From contig QBVD01000040.1 of NCBI GenBank assembly GCA_003058525.1, positions 62,001-126,000 on the forward strand: a DNA stretch of 64,000 bases, read 5' to 3'. A program made the translations under genes and the position numbers. This document shows positions 27,023 to 36,165 of this stretch, one piece after another. Under the pieces are notes generated by a model. It had not been told where the DNA came from and did not search any database. It saw only the letters and a list, made by a program, of their open reading frames with translations. How positions within the stretch are numbered: the first letter of the stretch is position 1; each line of letters begins with the position of its first letter. This DNA is from a gamma proteobacterium symbiont of Ctena orbiculata (GTDB lineage: Bacteria; Pseudomonadota; Gammaproteobacteria; Chromatiales; Chromatiaceae).

Positions 27023-28159
27023 CTAACGCAAGCGGTATACCAGACTTTCGCCAACAACCACCTCTGGGTTCTTATTTTCAACTGCTGCCGAATAGTCGAG
27101 GGACTCCACCGGCTCGAGCACGGAACCAAGTTGAATACCACGCTCCAATGCCTCCCTACTGCCATGAATACGGACCTTGAAATTAACCTTTTCGGTATCA
27201 GCCGATAGCAGATCAAGTTGTTCGATCATCGCCAACGACTGCAGATACTCTTTAACCAATACAAAGTCTGCCAACCTTGTTAGTCCATGTACGCGAATCC
27301 TGATATCGGTTTCCCCCTGAGTAACCTGTTGTGGAGCAAAACGCAACGCAAGGGCATCAACGGCTTGATTCAAGCCCTCCCTGGCAAGAGCCACTTTACC
27401 TTCGGCACTGGTCTGCCAGCGATTGACCTTATCGGGCAGATAGAGCAACCACTCACCTCGCCAACTGCGTGAGCCCTGCCGGGTCATACGTCCGACAAGA
27501 ATCACATCAGGCTGATATCGCGCAGAGGCCCGGCGGATATTCTCTTCAAAACCGCCCCACAGATCGCTTACCCGTATTGCGTTTCGGTCCTCCATATCCA
27601 TGAGTGGCCAGAGAAATGACAGTCCCCGTGACTCCCCCACTCTGTTCAAATAGTGTCTCAGGCGCCGTTCCCGCTCGAGTGACAACAGGTCACGTCGCGC
27701 ACCCTGTTCCTGGCCCAACCAGACCAGGATGGATGGTCGTGTGCCACCCCACACCGGCACACCGCTCTGACGTAGCAGACGATTGACCGCCCGCTCATCG
27801 AAACGCACCCACAACAGGCGATCCGGTGAATCCGGTGCAGCCTCGGGATTGGAGGTTTCAAGTGTCTTATAGCGATATTGCTGGATATATGCGGACGCTT
27901 TTTTAAGGATGCCGGGGATCTCGGGATGGTTCAAGAGGCCACGATCACCACTCACCTTCACGATTACGCTGGCGAAGGCCGAGCGAATTCCATCCGCCCT
28001 CGCTTGTGCGCTCTGGCCGTGAACCGGAACCTCCGCTTGATAGAGCTCCCCCACCCGTTCGGCAGATACCCATGGCGCCGACAACAGAGCAGCCGAAAAC
28101 ACCAACCACCGGAAAGCCATCTTCAGTCGAGTTTGAATCATTGAATCGTCACACTTCAC
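27023..28159 (-). CDS. DUF2066 family exported protein
   Basis: A 378-residue protein of the DUF2066 family found widely in gammaproteobacteria next to purM, in this divergent arrangement. The N-terminus carries a signal peptide (FRWLVFSAALLSAPWVSAE). Family marks are YQAEVPVHGQSAQARADGIR, VIVKVSGDRGLLNHPEI and the central WVRFDERAVNRLLRQSGVPV segment. The biochemical role is not known. The start is uncertain: 28159 gives six residues before MIQTRLKMAFRW, and ATG at 28141 is equally possible. The 3' end lies 17 bases from the MITE. Confidence 0.85.
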   Translation of the reverse strand: MKCDDSMIQTRLKMAFRWLVFSAALLSAPWVSAERVGELYQAEVPVHGQSAQARADGIRSAFASVIVKVSGDRGLLNHPEIPGILKKASAYIQQYRYKTLETSNPEAAPDSPDRLLWVRFDERAVNRLLRQSGVPVWGGTRPSILVWLGQEQGARRDLLSLERERRLRHYLNRVGESRGLSFLWPLMDMEDRNAIRVSDLWGGFEENIRRASARYQPDVILVGRMTRQGSRSWRGEWLLYLPDKVNRWQTSAEGKVALAREGLNQAVDALALRFAPQQVTQGETDIRIRVHGLTRLADFVLVKEYLQSLAMIEQLDLLSADTEKVNFKVRIHGSREALERGIQLGSVLEPVESLDYSAAVENKNPEVVVGESLVYRLR

Positions 28160-28392
28160 AAGGGTTCTCTGATAATCACTATTCGGCTACTTGGTTTCCA
28201 GTGGGGAAAACATGAGCCGCCCCATGGGTCTGCACTGAGAAACAGCCCTATCGGATCGTCGCATAGCGGGAAATATTAACGCGCCTGCGGAAAAGATGAA
28301 AATCAGGACATGTACAACACTCACCGAGTCCCACTTCTTCTGTTAGAATCCCGGTCTGAATCACCTAGGGCCTGAAGCCGGAGTATCATCCC

Positions 28393-29463
28393 GTGGAGTA
28401 TGAATCCAAACCCAGCAACCCCTCATCGCTCAGCTACCGGGACGCCGGTGTTGATATCGATGCGGGCAATGAACTGGTCGAACGTATCAAACCGATTGTT
28501 AAACAGACCTTCCGTTCAGGTGTACTCGCAGGACTCGGTGGGTTTGGCGCTCTCTTCGAGCTGCCGCTGGATCGATACCGGGAACCGGTGCTCGTTTCAG
28601 GCACGGACGGGGTAGGCACTAAACTGAAACTGGCATTGGAACTCAATCGCCATGATTCGATCGGCATCGACCTGGTGGCTATGTGTGTCAACGATATCGT
28701 AGTCGCAGGCGCCGAACCCCTGTTCTTTCTGGATTATTACGCCACTGGAAAACTGGATGTGGAGATCGCCACCGATGTGGTGCAGGGAATCGCGGCCGGC
28801 TGTCAACAGGCCGGGGCGGCCCTGACAGGCGGTGAAACCGCCGAGATGCCGGGCATGTACGCGGAAGGCGATTACGATCTGGCCGGTTTCTGTGTCGGTA
28901 TTGCCGAAAAGAGCCGCCTGATACTCCCGGAACGGGTACAGGAGGGTGACACACTGATTGGCATAGCCTCGTCTGGACCCCACTCGAATGGCTACTCCCT
29001 GATACGCAAGATACTCCAGGTCAGTGGCGCAAACCTGGATCAGCCCTTCCAGGATAACACCCTGGGTGATGCACTGCTGGCGCCCACCCGAATCTATGTC
29101 AAACCCCTGTTGGCCCTCATGCAAGAGGTGGAGATTCATGCCTTGGCCCACATTACCGGTGGCGGACTGCCCGAAAACCTTCCTCGAGTCCTTCCCGATG
29201 GTTGCAAAGCGGTGATCGACAGCGGCAGCTGGCAACTTCCGCCTATCTTCGAATGGCTGCGAACTCAGGGCAAGCTGGCCAACAGCGAGATGTTGCGCAC
29301 CTTCAACAGTGGCATCGGCATGATTGTCTGTGTTGCACAAAAAGAGACCGAAACCACCCTGAAGCTGCTCAACGATATGGGTGAAACCGCCTGGGTTGTC
29401 GGGGCAATAGAATCCGCAGACAACACCGATATCAGGGTTGAGATAAGCGGACCGCTTGCGTGA
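28393..29463 (+). CDS. purM: Phosphoribosylformylglycinamidine cyclo-ligase PurM, GTG start
   Basis: Fifth step of purine synthesis: FGAM plus ATP gives AIR. The 356-residue length is normal. Marks are [42 protein letters not shown] and the [14 protein letters not shown] segment. The GTG at 28393 is the only sensible start before the conserved SYRDAGVD; there is no in-frame ATG upstream of it in reach. The coding end overlaps purN by 4 bases. A MITE-type sequence start (TAGGGCCTG) occurs by chance-like similarity just upstream at 28365. Confidence 0.96.
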   Translation: MEYESKPSNPSSLSYRDAGVDIDAGNELVERIKPIVKQTFRSGVLAGLGGFGALFELPLDRYREPVLVSGTDGVGTKLKLALELNRHDSIGIDLVAMCVNDIVVAGAEPLFFLDYYATGKLDVEIATDVVQGIAAGCQQAGAALTGGETAEMPGMYAEGDYDLAGFCVGIAEKSRLILPERVQEGDTLIGIASSGPHSNGYSLIRKILQVSGANLDQPFQDNTLGDALLAPTRIYVKPLLALMQEVEIHALAHITGGGLPENLPRVLPDGCKAVIDSGSWQLPPIFEWLRTQGKLANSEMLRTFNSGIGMIVCVAQKETETTLKLLNDMGETAWVVGAIESADNTDIRVEISGPLA

Positions 29464-30128
29464 GTGGAGTGTCAAAACTACCTGTCGTGGTGCTGATTTC
29501 CGGTAGTGGCACCAACCTGCAGGCAATTATCGATGCCACGCTGGTCGATCTCCCCATTGAGATCCGCGCTGTTATAAGCAACCGCCCTGATGTCTACGGT
29601 TTGCAACGGGCCGAGCAGGCCGGCATCGAAACAGCTATCCTCAATCACAAGGAGTTCTCAGACCGGGAAAGCTATGACCGTGCACTGATGAAATTAATCG
29701 ACCGCTACTCGCCGGGCCTGATCGCCCTGGCCGGTTTCATGCGCATTCTGACGACCGGGTTCGTTCGTCACTATGCGGGACGCATGTTGAATATCCATCC
29801 CTCGCTGCTGCCGAAATATACTGGATTGAACACCCATCAACGGGCGCTGGACGCAGACGATCAACTGCACGGGGCCAGTGTCCATTTCGTCACCGAGGAA
29901 CTGGATGGCGGCCCACTGGTTGTACAGGCCCAGGTAACTGTATTGGAGGACGACGACGCTGACAGCCTTGCAGCCAGGGTGTTGCGGAAGGAGCACCAGA
30001 TCTACGCCCTGGCAATACGCTGGTTCGCAGAGAAACGCTTATCAATGGAGGAGAATGGCGAGGTTGTACTGAATGGAAAGAGGCTTGAAAAACCCGTGGT
30101 GTTCACCCCACTGGAACCTATCGGATAG
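29460..30128 (+). CDS. purN: Phosphoribosylglycinamide formyltransferase PurN, GTG start
   Basis: Folate-dependent formylation of GAR in purine synthesis. The 222 residues include [17 protein letters not shown] at the N-terminus, the active-site region LAGFMRIL, and [20 protein letters not shown] with the catalytic His. The catalytic Asp lies in [13 protein letters not shown]. The GTG start overlaps the purM stop (GTGA), so the two are coupled. The purM-purN pair is standard in this group. Confidence 0.96.
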   Translation: MSGVSKLPVVVLISGSGTNLQAIIDATLVDLPIEIRAVISNRPDVYGLQRAEQAGIETAILNHKEFSDRESYDRALMKLIDRYSPGLIALAGFMRILTTGFVRHYAGRMLNIHPSLLPKYTGLNTHQRALDADDQLHGASVHFVTEELDGGPLVVQAQVTVLEDDDADSLAARVLRKEHQIYALAIRWFAEKRLSMEENGEVVLNGKRLEKPVVFTPLEPIG

Positions 30129-30135
30129 CTGATCG

Positions 30136-30873
30136 ATGATCAGGCTCCGATACCACAGTCGCTGGCTATTGGGGATTACGGCGCTGTTTTGCTGCATGCC
30201 TTTGAACGCCGACACAGAGGTACTGCTGAAGCCCTTTTCAGCGACATTCAGCGTTAAGCGCAATGTCATTCCGCTGGGTGAATTGATGCTTGAGTTCAGC
30301 CTGAATGAGAAGGGTGAGTACCACTATAATGCCCATACCTTGCCGGGGATGCTTGCGGGTTGGTTCAGTGCCGATGAGATCATCGAAGTGAGTCAGGGAC
30401 GATTGACCGGGGACGCAATCCAACCGATCAGTTATACCTATAAGGATTTGGGGAATGAGAATGAGCGCACAGAATTGGTATTTGACTGGCAGGCAGACAA
30501 GGTCCGCACTACCAGCGGCGGTGTCACCTGGTCCCAACCCATCGCATCCGGCACTCAGGACAGACTCAGCCAGCAACTGCTGGTCCGCCTGCACCTGGCT
30601 GAGGGCAGGGAGGATATCTCCTTCCAGGTGGCCGACGGCGGAAAAATCAAGCGCTATCGATTTCTTGTCGAGGGTGAGGAAGAAATCGAAACACCCTTTG
30701 GCCAGATAAATTGCCTGCGGGTGAGGCGAAGCAAAGAGTCACGCAAGCCGGACTACACTATCTGGTTCGCACCGTCGTTGGGCTACCTGCCGGTACAAAT
30801 AGAGCGTAAAAGGTCCGGCCGCCTATACCGGATGGTTGTGGAAACAATTGATCAAAAGGAAAGTACAGATTAG
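30136..30873 (+). CDS. DUF3108 family exported protein
   Basis: A 245-residue protein with a signal peptide (WLLGITALFCCMPLNAD). The DUF3108 family is common downstream of purN in gammaproteobacteria, and its role is unknown. Visible marks are AFSVKRNVIPLGELMLEFS near 40, YHYNAHTLPGMLAGWF, and the late KPDYTIWFAPSLGYLPVQIE. Mostly beta-strand rich, consistent with a periplasmic protein. Starts 7 bases after purN, so it is likely in the same transcript. Confidence 0.85.
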   Translation: MIRLRYHSRWLLGITALFCCMPLNADTEVLLKPFSATFSVKRNVIPLGELMLEFSLNEKGEYHYNAHTLPGMLAGWFSADEIIEVSQGRLTGDAIQPISYTYKDLGNENERTELVFDWQADKVRTTSGGVTWSQPIASGTQDRLSQQLLVRLHLAEGREDISFQVADGGKIKRYRFLVEGEEEIETPFGQINCLRVRRSKESRKPDYTIWFAPSLGYLPVQIERKRSGRLYRMVVETIDQKESTD

Positions 30874-30890
30874 GCTGGAGTCTGATTACC

Positions 30891-30924
30891 CAGGGCCTGC
30901 TAACGCTCATCCAATCGGCCCTGG
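30891..30924. repeat. Remnant of a MITE terminal repeat, also an 8-bp hairpin
   Basis: CAGGGCCTGCTAACGCTCAT followed by CCAATC matches the MITE terminus with a few changes and is closed by GGCCCTGG, making the 8-bp inverted repeat CCAGGGCC/GGCCCTGG with a 19-base loop. No T run follows, so a terminator role is unlikely. It lies between the DUF3108 gene and the radC ribosome binding site. Confidence 0.5.
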
Positions 30925-30948
30925 ATCAAAGACAAGGAGGTCTTATAT

Positions 30949-31623
30949 ATGCCGATTACCGATTGGCCCATCGATGAACGACCCAGAGAGAAACTGCTGC
31001 AGCGGGGTTCGGAATCACTCTCGGACGCAGAACTGCTGGCCATCTTTCTGCGCACAGGTGTTGCCGGCCAGACAGCAGTAGACCTGGCGCGCAGTCTGCT
31101 GGCCGAATTCGGCGGTCTGCGCCATCTGCTCAGTGCCGACCAGCGACGTTTCTGCAAGTCCAGGGGGTTGGGCATGGCAAAATACACACAACTGCAGGCG
31201 GTCCTCGAAATGGCTCGGCGATACCTGCATGAGCAGCTTGAAACATCCGGCAGTCTGACCACTCCGGAACAGACCCAAGACTATCTGCGAGCCAGACTGC
31301 GTCACTATGCCTATGAGGTATTCTCCTGCCTGTTTCTAGACAACCGGCATCGTGTGATTCGCTATGAAGAGCTTTTTCGCGGCACGATTGACGGGGCCAA
31401 TGTCCACCCCAGAGAAGTCGTCAGACGAGCCCTGGAGCTGAATGCCGCCGCACTCATTTTCGCCCATAACCACCCCTCAGGGGTGGCTGAACCGAGCCGG
31501 GCCGATCGTCAGATCACCCAACGCCTCAAGGATGCCCTGGCACTGGTGGATATCCGTGTTCTCGACCATATCGTGATTGGCGAGGGAGAAGCGGTTTCGC
31601 TGGCTGAACGAGGGATGATTTAA
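30949..31623 (+). CDS. radC: RadC family JAB-domain protein
   Basis: A 224-residue RadC/YicR-type protein. The N-terminal helix-hairpin-helix-like part ([20 protein letters not shown]) and the JAMM/MPN metalloprotease-type motif H-N-H-P-S-G-x6-R-A-D ([14 protein letters not shown]) are present. Despite the name, a DNA repair role is not established; plasmid-borne relatives occur in defence islands. A strong GGAGGT at 30936-30941 lies 7 bases before the ATG. In E. coli radC precedes rpmB-rpmG, as it does here. Confidence 0.93.
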   Translation: MPITDWPIDERPREKLLQRGSESLSDAELLAIFLRTGVAGQTAVDLARSLLAEFGGLRHLLSADQRRFCKSRGLGMAKYTQLQAVLEMARRYLHEQLETSGSLTTPEQTQDYLRARLRHYAYEVFSCLFLDNRHRVIRYEELFRGTIDGANVHPREVVRRALELNAAALIFAHNHPSGVAEPSRADRQITQRLKDALALVDIRVLDHIVIGEGEAVSLAERGMI

Positions 31624-31722
31624 CTTGCCTCCCAACCCTTACTCTGGTATAAATACGCGCCTTTCGCCCGGGGGATAAAGCTATGCCCCCTATCCAGGGA
31701 TAACTATTTCGAGGTTTGGACC

Positions 31723-31959
31723 ATGTCAAAAGTCTGCCAAGTCACCGGCAAGCGCCCGGTCACGGGAAACAACGTCTCCCATGCGCACAACAAGACTAAG
31801 CGTCGTTTTCTCCCCAATCTGCATACCCACAGATTCTGGGTCGAGAGTGAAAAACGCTGGGTCCGTCTGCGTCTATCCTCTAAAGGTATGCGCATCATCG
31901 ACAAGAAGGGGATCGATTCGGTGCTCGCCGAAATGCGCGCCCGCGGCGAAAAAGTCTAA
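31723..31959 (+). CDS. rpmB: 50S ribosomal protein L28
   Basis: A 78-residue basic protein starting [20 protein letters not shown], followed by [13 protein letters not shown], the exact family pattern. Length is normal. It sits 17 bases before rpmG, the usual pair. L28 binds 23S rRNA in the large subunit. Confidence 0.98.
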   Translation: MSKVCQVTGKRPVTGNNVSHAHNKTKRRFLPNLHTHRFWVESEKRWVRLRLSSKGMRIIDKKGIDSVLAEMRARGEKV

Positions 31960-31976
31960 CCCAGGAGCCCAGAGTC

Positions 31977-32132
31977 ATGCGTGATAAAATCAAACTCGTC
32001 TCCAGTGCCGGCACTGGACACTTCTACACCACGACCAAGAACAAGCGCAACCAACCGGGAAAGATGGAGATCAAGAAATTCGATCCCAAGGTACGCAAGC
32101 ATGTGATGTACAAGGAATCGAAGATCAAATAG
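31977..32132 (+). CDS. rpmG: 50S ribosomal protein L33
   Basis: A 51-residue protein encoded just after rpmB. The translation begins [20 protein letters not shown], continues [17 protein letters not shown], and ends YKESKIK, which is the family pattern. It lacks the paired cysteines, so it is the zinc-independent form. GGAG lies about 9 bases upstream of the ATG. A strong terminator follows at 32155-32179. Confidence 0.97.
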   Translation: MRDKIKLVSSAGTGHFYTTTKNKRNQPGKMEIKKFDPKVRKHVMYKESKIK

Positions 32133-32154
32133 ATCTGAACCCTCCCTGGTAGAG

Positions 32155-32179
32155 ACCCGCCTCCTCGGCGGGTTTTTTT
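32155..32179 (+). terminator. Rho-independent terminator after rpmB-rpmG
   Basis: Stem CCCGCC (32156-32161) and GGCGGG (32167-32172) with a 5-base loop, followed directly by seven T residues. It closes the radC-rpmB-rpmG group, and the minus-strand hydantoinase-type gene ends shortly after. Confidence 0.85.
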
Positions 32180-32221
32180 ATGTCCGGACGGATAACCCGA
32201 TAGACTCCGATCAGCCGGGCT

Positions 32222-34216
32222 TCACGACATCTTTTCGAGCAGCAGATTACCGGCGCTATCCGCTGTACAACGCCAACCGGGCGCCAACCAAGTGGTTGAC
32301 GCCATTTCCGTAATCAGCGCCGGCCCCGCAAGCGCCTGTCCCACAGCCAGTTGCGCTCTCTCATACCGCAGCACTGGTCTATCCACTCCCCAGACTGTCA
32401 AATGCTCGCAAGCCTCCGCCGGCTCGGATCCGGTTGTAACATTCAATGCAATCGTTGTCTGCGGACCACGCAGGGCCACACGCAGATTAACCAACTCCAC
32501 GGGCGCCGACATGCGATGGCCGTAACGAATTTCGTGTCGCTCATGGAAATCGATTTCCGCCCGCTCCAGGCTGCTCCAGGGGACGGTAAGGGTATAGGAT
32601 TGTCCCAAATAGCGCAGATCCAAGGCATATTCAGCCTCGATCCGATCCCTGGCTGTGCCCTCCTCCACGAGATCCGCCACTCCACCCTGCGCGAGCCGGG
32701 AAAACGCCTGTCGGAGTTCACTGTCGCTCAATGCCTGCAACAGCCCAAGACGGGCATGCACCAACTGACGTCCCGGCCGGGTTGCCAACATTCCCAAGGC
32801 GGACAGGACACCCGCGTTGAGCGGCACCAGGGCGGAGCGTATGCCCAGGGCGTCGGCCAAGGCACACACATGCAGCCCACCTGCGCCACCGAATGAGAGC
32901 AGGATATAACTGCGCGGATCAACTCCCCGCTCAACTGAAATCACGCGCAGGGCGCGCGCCATATGCTCGTTGGCGACTCTGATCACTCCCTCCGCCGCCC
33001 TGTGCAGAGAGAGCCCAAGCCGCTGCGCCAATTGCCCCATTGCCTTCTCAGCCGCCTGCATATCGAGTTGCATACGCCCACCCAGGAAAGCACTGTTTCG
33101 CAAACGGCCGAGGATCAAATTGGCATCCGTAACCGTCACTTCGGTGCCGCCACGGGCATAACAAGCCGGTCCGGGGTCGGCTCCTGCAGACTTCGGACCT
33201 ACCTGCAACATGCCCCCCGCATCCACCCAGGCAAGTGAGCCGCCCCCGGCGCCGATGGTATGCATATCCACCATCGGCACAGCCACAGGCCAGGGTCCGA
33301 TATGCCCCTCCCGGGTCAATCTGGGGCTCCCGTCAATCAATGCCACGTCGGTGGAGGTTCCCCCCATATCGAGGGTCAGAAGCTGGCTGCGACCCGATGC
33401 CGCGGCCACATAGCCGGCACCGACCAAACCGCCTGCCGGGCCTGAGAGCAGCATCCGCACTGCCTGCCGTGCAGCCTGATCCGCCGAGATCGCCTCGCCG
33501 GAGCTCTGCATCACTGAGATTCGCGCCCCGCCAAGACGTACCCGCAGGCGCTCGATATAACCCTCCACCAACGGTCCCACCCAGCTGTTGAGCCAGGTGG
33601 CTATCCCACGCTCATACTCGCCGCTTGCCGGCAGTACGCTGGAGGAACGGGAACAAAAGATACCTTCAGGTATCGCTGCCTCTATCTTCCTTTCGAAGCG
33701 GTCATCGAGATAACTGAACAACAGGTTAATCGCCACAGCCTCGGGATTTCGGCGGGCAACCTCGCCCTTCAGCGTATCGATATCCTCATCGCTCAGTGGC
33801 TCGACCAGTTCTCCCTGGTTGTCAAGGCGGCCGCCGGTTTGCAGACAGTCGTTCGCCGCCACAGGCGCAGCCCTGGCGTGCGGCTGCAGATTATAGAGTT
33901 CACTGCGCGCCTGACGCCCGATCGTGAGGATATCCTGCAGGCCACGATTACCGATGTAGAGTGTATGCACGCCCTTACCCTCCAAGGCGGCATTGGTAGC
34001 GACAGTAAAACCGTGCACAATAACCAGATCGCTTGTCTCAAGCCCCAGCTCTTCTATTCCTTGTAGGATAGCCTGTTCCGGTGCCTGTGGCGTCGACAGC
34101 ACCTTGTGTATCCACATCTCTCCAGCGCGGTACAGAACGAAATCGGTGAAGGTGCCTCCTGTATCGACACCCAGCAGATAACCCTTTTCATTCTGGCGAT
34201 CAAAGCCGTTCATCAA
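32222..34216 (-). CDS. Hydantoinase/5-oxoprolinase family protein, HyuA-type subunit
   Basis: A 664-residue ATP-dependent hydrolase subunit of the acetone carboxylase/hydantoinase A superfamily. The N-terminal ATPase motif GVDTGGTFTDFVLY, a central GPAGGLVGAGY and LTLDMGGTSTDVALI, and the C-terminal SFGGAGGLHVCALADALG are typical of HyuA. Such proteins normally work with a HyuB partner, often encoded next door; none is here. The substrate cannot be told from sequence. ATGs at 34216 and 34213 are both possible. Convergent with rpmG. Confidence 0.85.
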   Translation of the reverse strand: MMNGFDRQNEKGYLLGVDTGGTFTDFVLYRAGEMWIHKVLSTPQAPEQAILQGIEELGLETSDLVIVHGFTVATNAALEGKGVHTLYIGNRGLQDILTIGRQARSELYNLQPHARAAPVAANDCLQTGGRLDNQGELVEPLSDEDIDTLKGEVARRNPEAVAINLLFSYLDDRFERKIEAAIPEGIFCSRSSSVLPASGEYERGIATWLNSWVGPLVEGYIERLRVRLGGARISVMQSSGEAISADQAARQAVRMLLSGPAGGLVGAGYVAAASGRSQLLTLDMGGTSTDVALIDGSPRLTREGHIGPWPVAVPMVDMHTIGAGGGSLAWVDAGGMLQVGPKSAGADPGPACYARGGTEVTVTDANLILGRLRNSAFLGGRMQLDMQAAEKAMGQLAQRLGLSLHRAAEGVIRVANEHMARALRVISVERGVDPRSYILLSFGGAGGLHVCALADALGIRSALVPLNAGVLSALGMLATRPGRQLVHARLGLLQALSDSELRQAFSRLAQGGVADLVEEGTARDRIEAEYALDLRYLGQSYTLTVPWSSLERAEIDFHERHEIRYGHRMSAPVELVNLRVALRGPQTTIALNVTTGSEPAEACEHLTVWGVDRPVLRYERAQLAVGQALAGPALITEMASTTWLAPGWRCTADSAGNLLLEKMS

Positions 34217-34531
34217 CCCTCCATCTCAGTGAACACACTCATATCTGAAACATACTCTGTTTAGGGCCTGTTAACAGACCCTAGCCTGATTGTGGAATCG
34301 ATCGGCACCGGTGCAGTATGGAGAATACTGCCTGGAGGTCAAATCCCACTTTACAGCCCGGCCGCAATGGTCGGTATTCCATCGACCGCAGCGATTGCCT
34401 CTGGCCGGCGGTATGATTTGTGTAGCAGTTTAAACACAAGGTCTTGCATAGCGTACAAAGGGTGATATGTTTGGCAGGTCTCTGCCTTGGCAGCCTTTCC
34501 CGCACTGTGCGGGCAGCCAACTATTACGCTT
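34217..34531. other. Divergent intergenic region with leader hairpins
   Basis: This 315-base gap separates the hydantoinase-type gene from the ABC cluster. It holds the 22-bp MITE-end palindrome (34262-34283) and, nearer the ABC gene, two small hairpins in the likely leader: GGCAG/CTGCC around 34475-34488 and CCCGCA/TGCGGG at 34499-34513. No run of T follows either, and I see no convincing gene or promoter consensus. Confidence 0.4.
34262..34283. repeat. 22-bp palindrome made of two fused MITE ends
   Basis: The left MITE end TAGGGCCTGTTAACA runs straight into the right end, TTAACAG then ACCCTA, sharing the central GTTAAC. The result is an almost perfect palindrome with TA on both sides. It looks like a deletion product or a minimal derivative of the larger element. 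Confidence 0.55.
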
Positions 34532-35443
34532 ATGCCCAAACTGTTAACAACAAGTCAACTCAGCCGTCACTTCGGAAGCAGCCAGGTAGTATCTGCTGTT
34601 GATCTGAAATTGATGCGGGGTGACATTCTTGGCTTGCTGGGACCCAATGGCGCGGGCAAATCGACTATCATGCGGATGCTCAGCGGTGACCTTGCACCCA
34701 GCGCAGGCACCATATCCATCTGTGGAGAGGACCTGTTGAACCGGCCGACCCAGGCAAAACGTTTTATCGGCTACCTCCCGGAACGCCCTCCCCTGCATCG
34801 TGACCAGACCGTGGATGAGTATCTGTGGGACTGCGCCCACCTGCATGGACTGAAAAGAAGACAATCGATGCAGGCACGGGAACGCACCAAGAATCGCTGC
34901 GGCCTGGAACAGGCGGGAAGACGACTGATACGAAAACTCTCCAAGGGTTTTCAACAACGGGTCGGTCTTGCCCAGGCGATCATTCACGACCCTCGGGTTG
35001 TCATCCTGGATGAGCCGACAGACGGACTGGACCCGGCACAGATCCGCCAGGTTCGTGAATTGATCCAGGAACTTGCCCAGGATAAAGGGGTGATCCTGTC
35101 CAGCCATATCCTGCCGGAGATAGAAGCGACCTGTAACCGGGTCACCATTCTGCAACAGGGAAAGAGCGTCTATAGCGGGGAGATAACGCCGCCGGCGCAG
35201 GCCTGTTATCGTATCGGCCTCGACCGGAACCCGGAGCCGGAATCGATCAAGGCGATGACCGGGGTGGCAGAGGCAGAGCAGATGCACACCGACTACTATC
35301 GCATCACCTTGGAACCGGGTTGCCAACCCAGTGAACTGGTAAGACAGATCGTGGCGCAGGGATGGGGCTTGATTGAGCTGAAACCGGAGCGGATGAGTCT
35401 CGAACAACTGTTTCTGCAGGCCACCACCGGGGGGCATTCATGA
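34532..35443 (+). CDS. ABC transporter ATP-binding protein (GldA/NatA type)
   Basis: A 303-residue ATPase. Walker A is GPNGAGKST, the signature is LSKGFQQRVGLAQA, Walker B is VVILDEPTDGLDP, and the H-loop is SSHILPEIE. Residues after about 225 form the C-terminal extension seen in GldA/NatA-type exporters. I chose ATG 34532 (MPKLLTTSQLSRHFG) over the TTG at 34487, which adds 15 unconserved residues. Next gene overlaps by 4 bases. With the following permease, GldG-like and DUF4340 proteins it forms an exporter of unknown substrate; these clusters occur well beyond gliding bacteria. Confidence 0.92.
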   Translation: MPKLLTTSQLSRHFGSSQVVSAVDLKLMRGDILGLLGPNGAGKSTIMRMLSGDLAPSAGTISICGEDLLNRPTQAKRFIGYLPERPPLHRDQTVDEYLWDCAHLHGLKRRQSMQARERTKNRCGLEQAGRRLIRKLSKGFQQRVGLAQAIIHDPRVVILDEPTDGLDPAQIRQVRELIQELAQDKGVILSSHILPEIEATCNRVTILQQGKSVYSGEITPPAQACYRIGLDRNPEPESIKAMTGVAEAEQMHTDYYRITLEPGCQPSELVRQIVAQGWGLIELKPERMSLEQLFLQATTGGHS

Positions 35444-36165
35444 CGCCCTATCTGGCCTGGATGGAGTGGCGGAGATTGATGCGCACACCACTGCCCTGGG
35501 TTATCTTCAGTCTCAGTCTGAGCCTGCTGAGCTGGCAGTTTCTCGCCACGCTGGAGATCTTCAACGGTATGCAGCCGTCCAATCGCAGCCTGGGACTGAG
35601 CCACCATCTGGGGCTGCAGCTCTACGGCCTTGCCTCGGTGCTGATCCTGATCATCACGCCGATCATTACGATCCGCAGTTTCAGCGAGTCGTTTCGCGAC
35701 GGCAGTTATGCCCTCCTGAGCAGCGCACCGCTATCAAACCTCTCCATACTTGCGGGCAAATTTCTCGCTATCCTGATGTTTCAGTTATTGTTCATCCTGA
35801 TACCGTTACTGCTTTGCGTGAGCCTCATCTCAGGCATCCAGCTCGACTTTGGACTGCTGTTTGCCGCCACCCTCGGATTACTTCTGTTGAGCGGCGCATT
35901 CACCGCTATCGGTCTCTACTTCTCGACACTCAATGAGAACCCGGGAATCGCTGCCGCAGGCAGCTATGGTCTGCTGTTGTTGATTTCTCTGCTCGATCAA
36001 AATACCGAGGGCGGCAGTTTTATACACTGGCTGGCCTGGCCCTCCCACTATCTCGATCTGCAGCTCGGTCTCATACGTTTCGGTGATCTGGCCTACTTCC
36101 TGTTACTGATGCTCTTCTTTCTAGGCCTGGCGCTATACAGGCTCGACAAGAGGCGTCGTGGATGA
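35440..36165 (+). CDS. ABC transporter permease (ABC-2 type)
   Basis: A 241-residue membrane protein with about six spans, overlapping both the ATPase gene and the GldG-like gene by 4 bases. The FSESFRDGSYALLSSAPLSN segment after the second span matches the coupling region of ABC-2 (GldF-like) permeases. The C-terminus ends with a short basic tail. It forms the membrane part of the exporter powered by the upstream ATPase. Confidence 0.88.
   Translation: MTPYLAWMEWRRLMRTPLPWVIFSLSLSLLSWQFLATLEIFNGMQPSNRSLGLSHHLGLQLYGLASVLILIITPIITIRSFSESFRDGSYALLSSAPLSNLSILAGKFLAILMFQLLFILIPLLLCVSLISGIQLDFGLLFAATLGLLLLSGAFTAIGLYFSTLNENPGIAAAGSYGLLLLISLLDQNTEGGSFIHWLAWPSHYLDLQLGLIRFGDLAYFLLLMLFFLGLALYRLDKRRRG

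Noticed and set aside
26684-27026. ORFs of 96 and 98 codons on both strands across the MITE
   Set aside because: They follow from the palindromic sequence and use the same bases on both strands.
34487-34531. TTG start for the ABC ATPase
   Set aside because: ATG at 34532 gives the usual beginning of the family, and the extra 15 residues lie over a hairpin.
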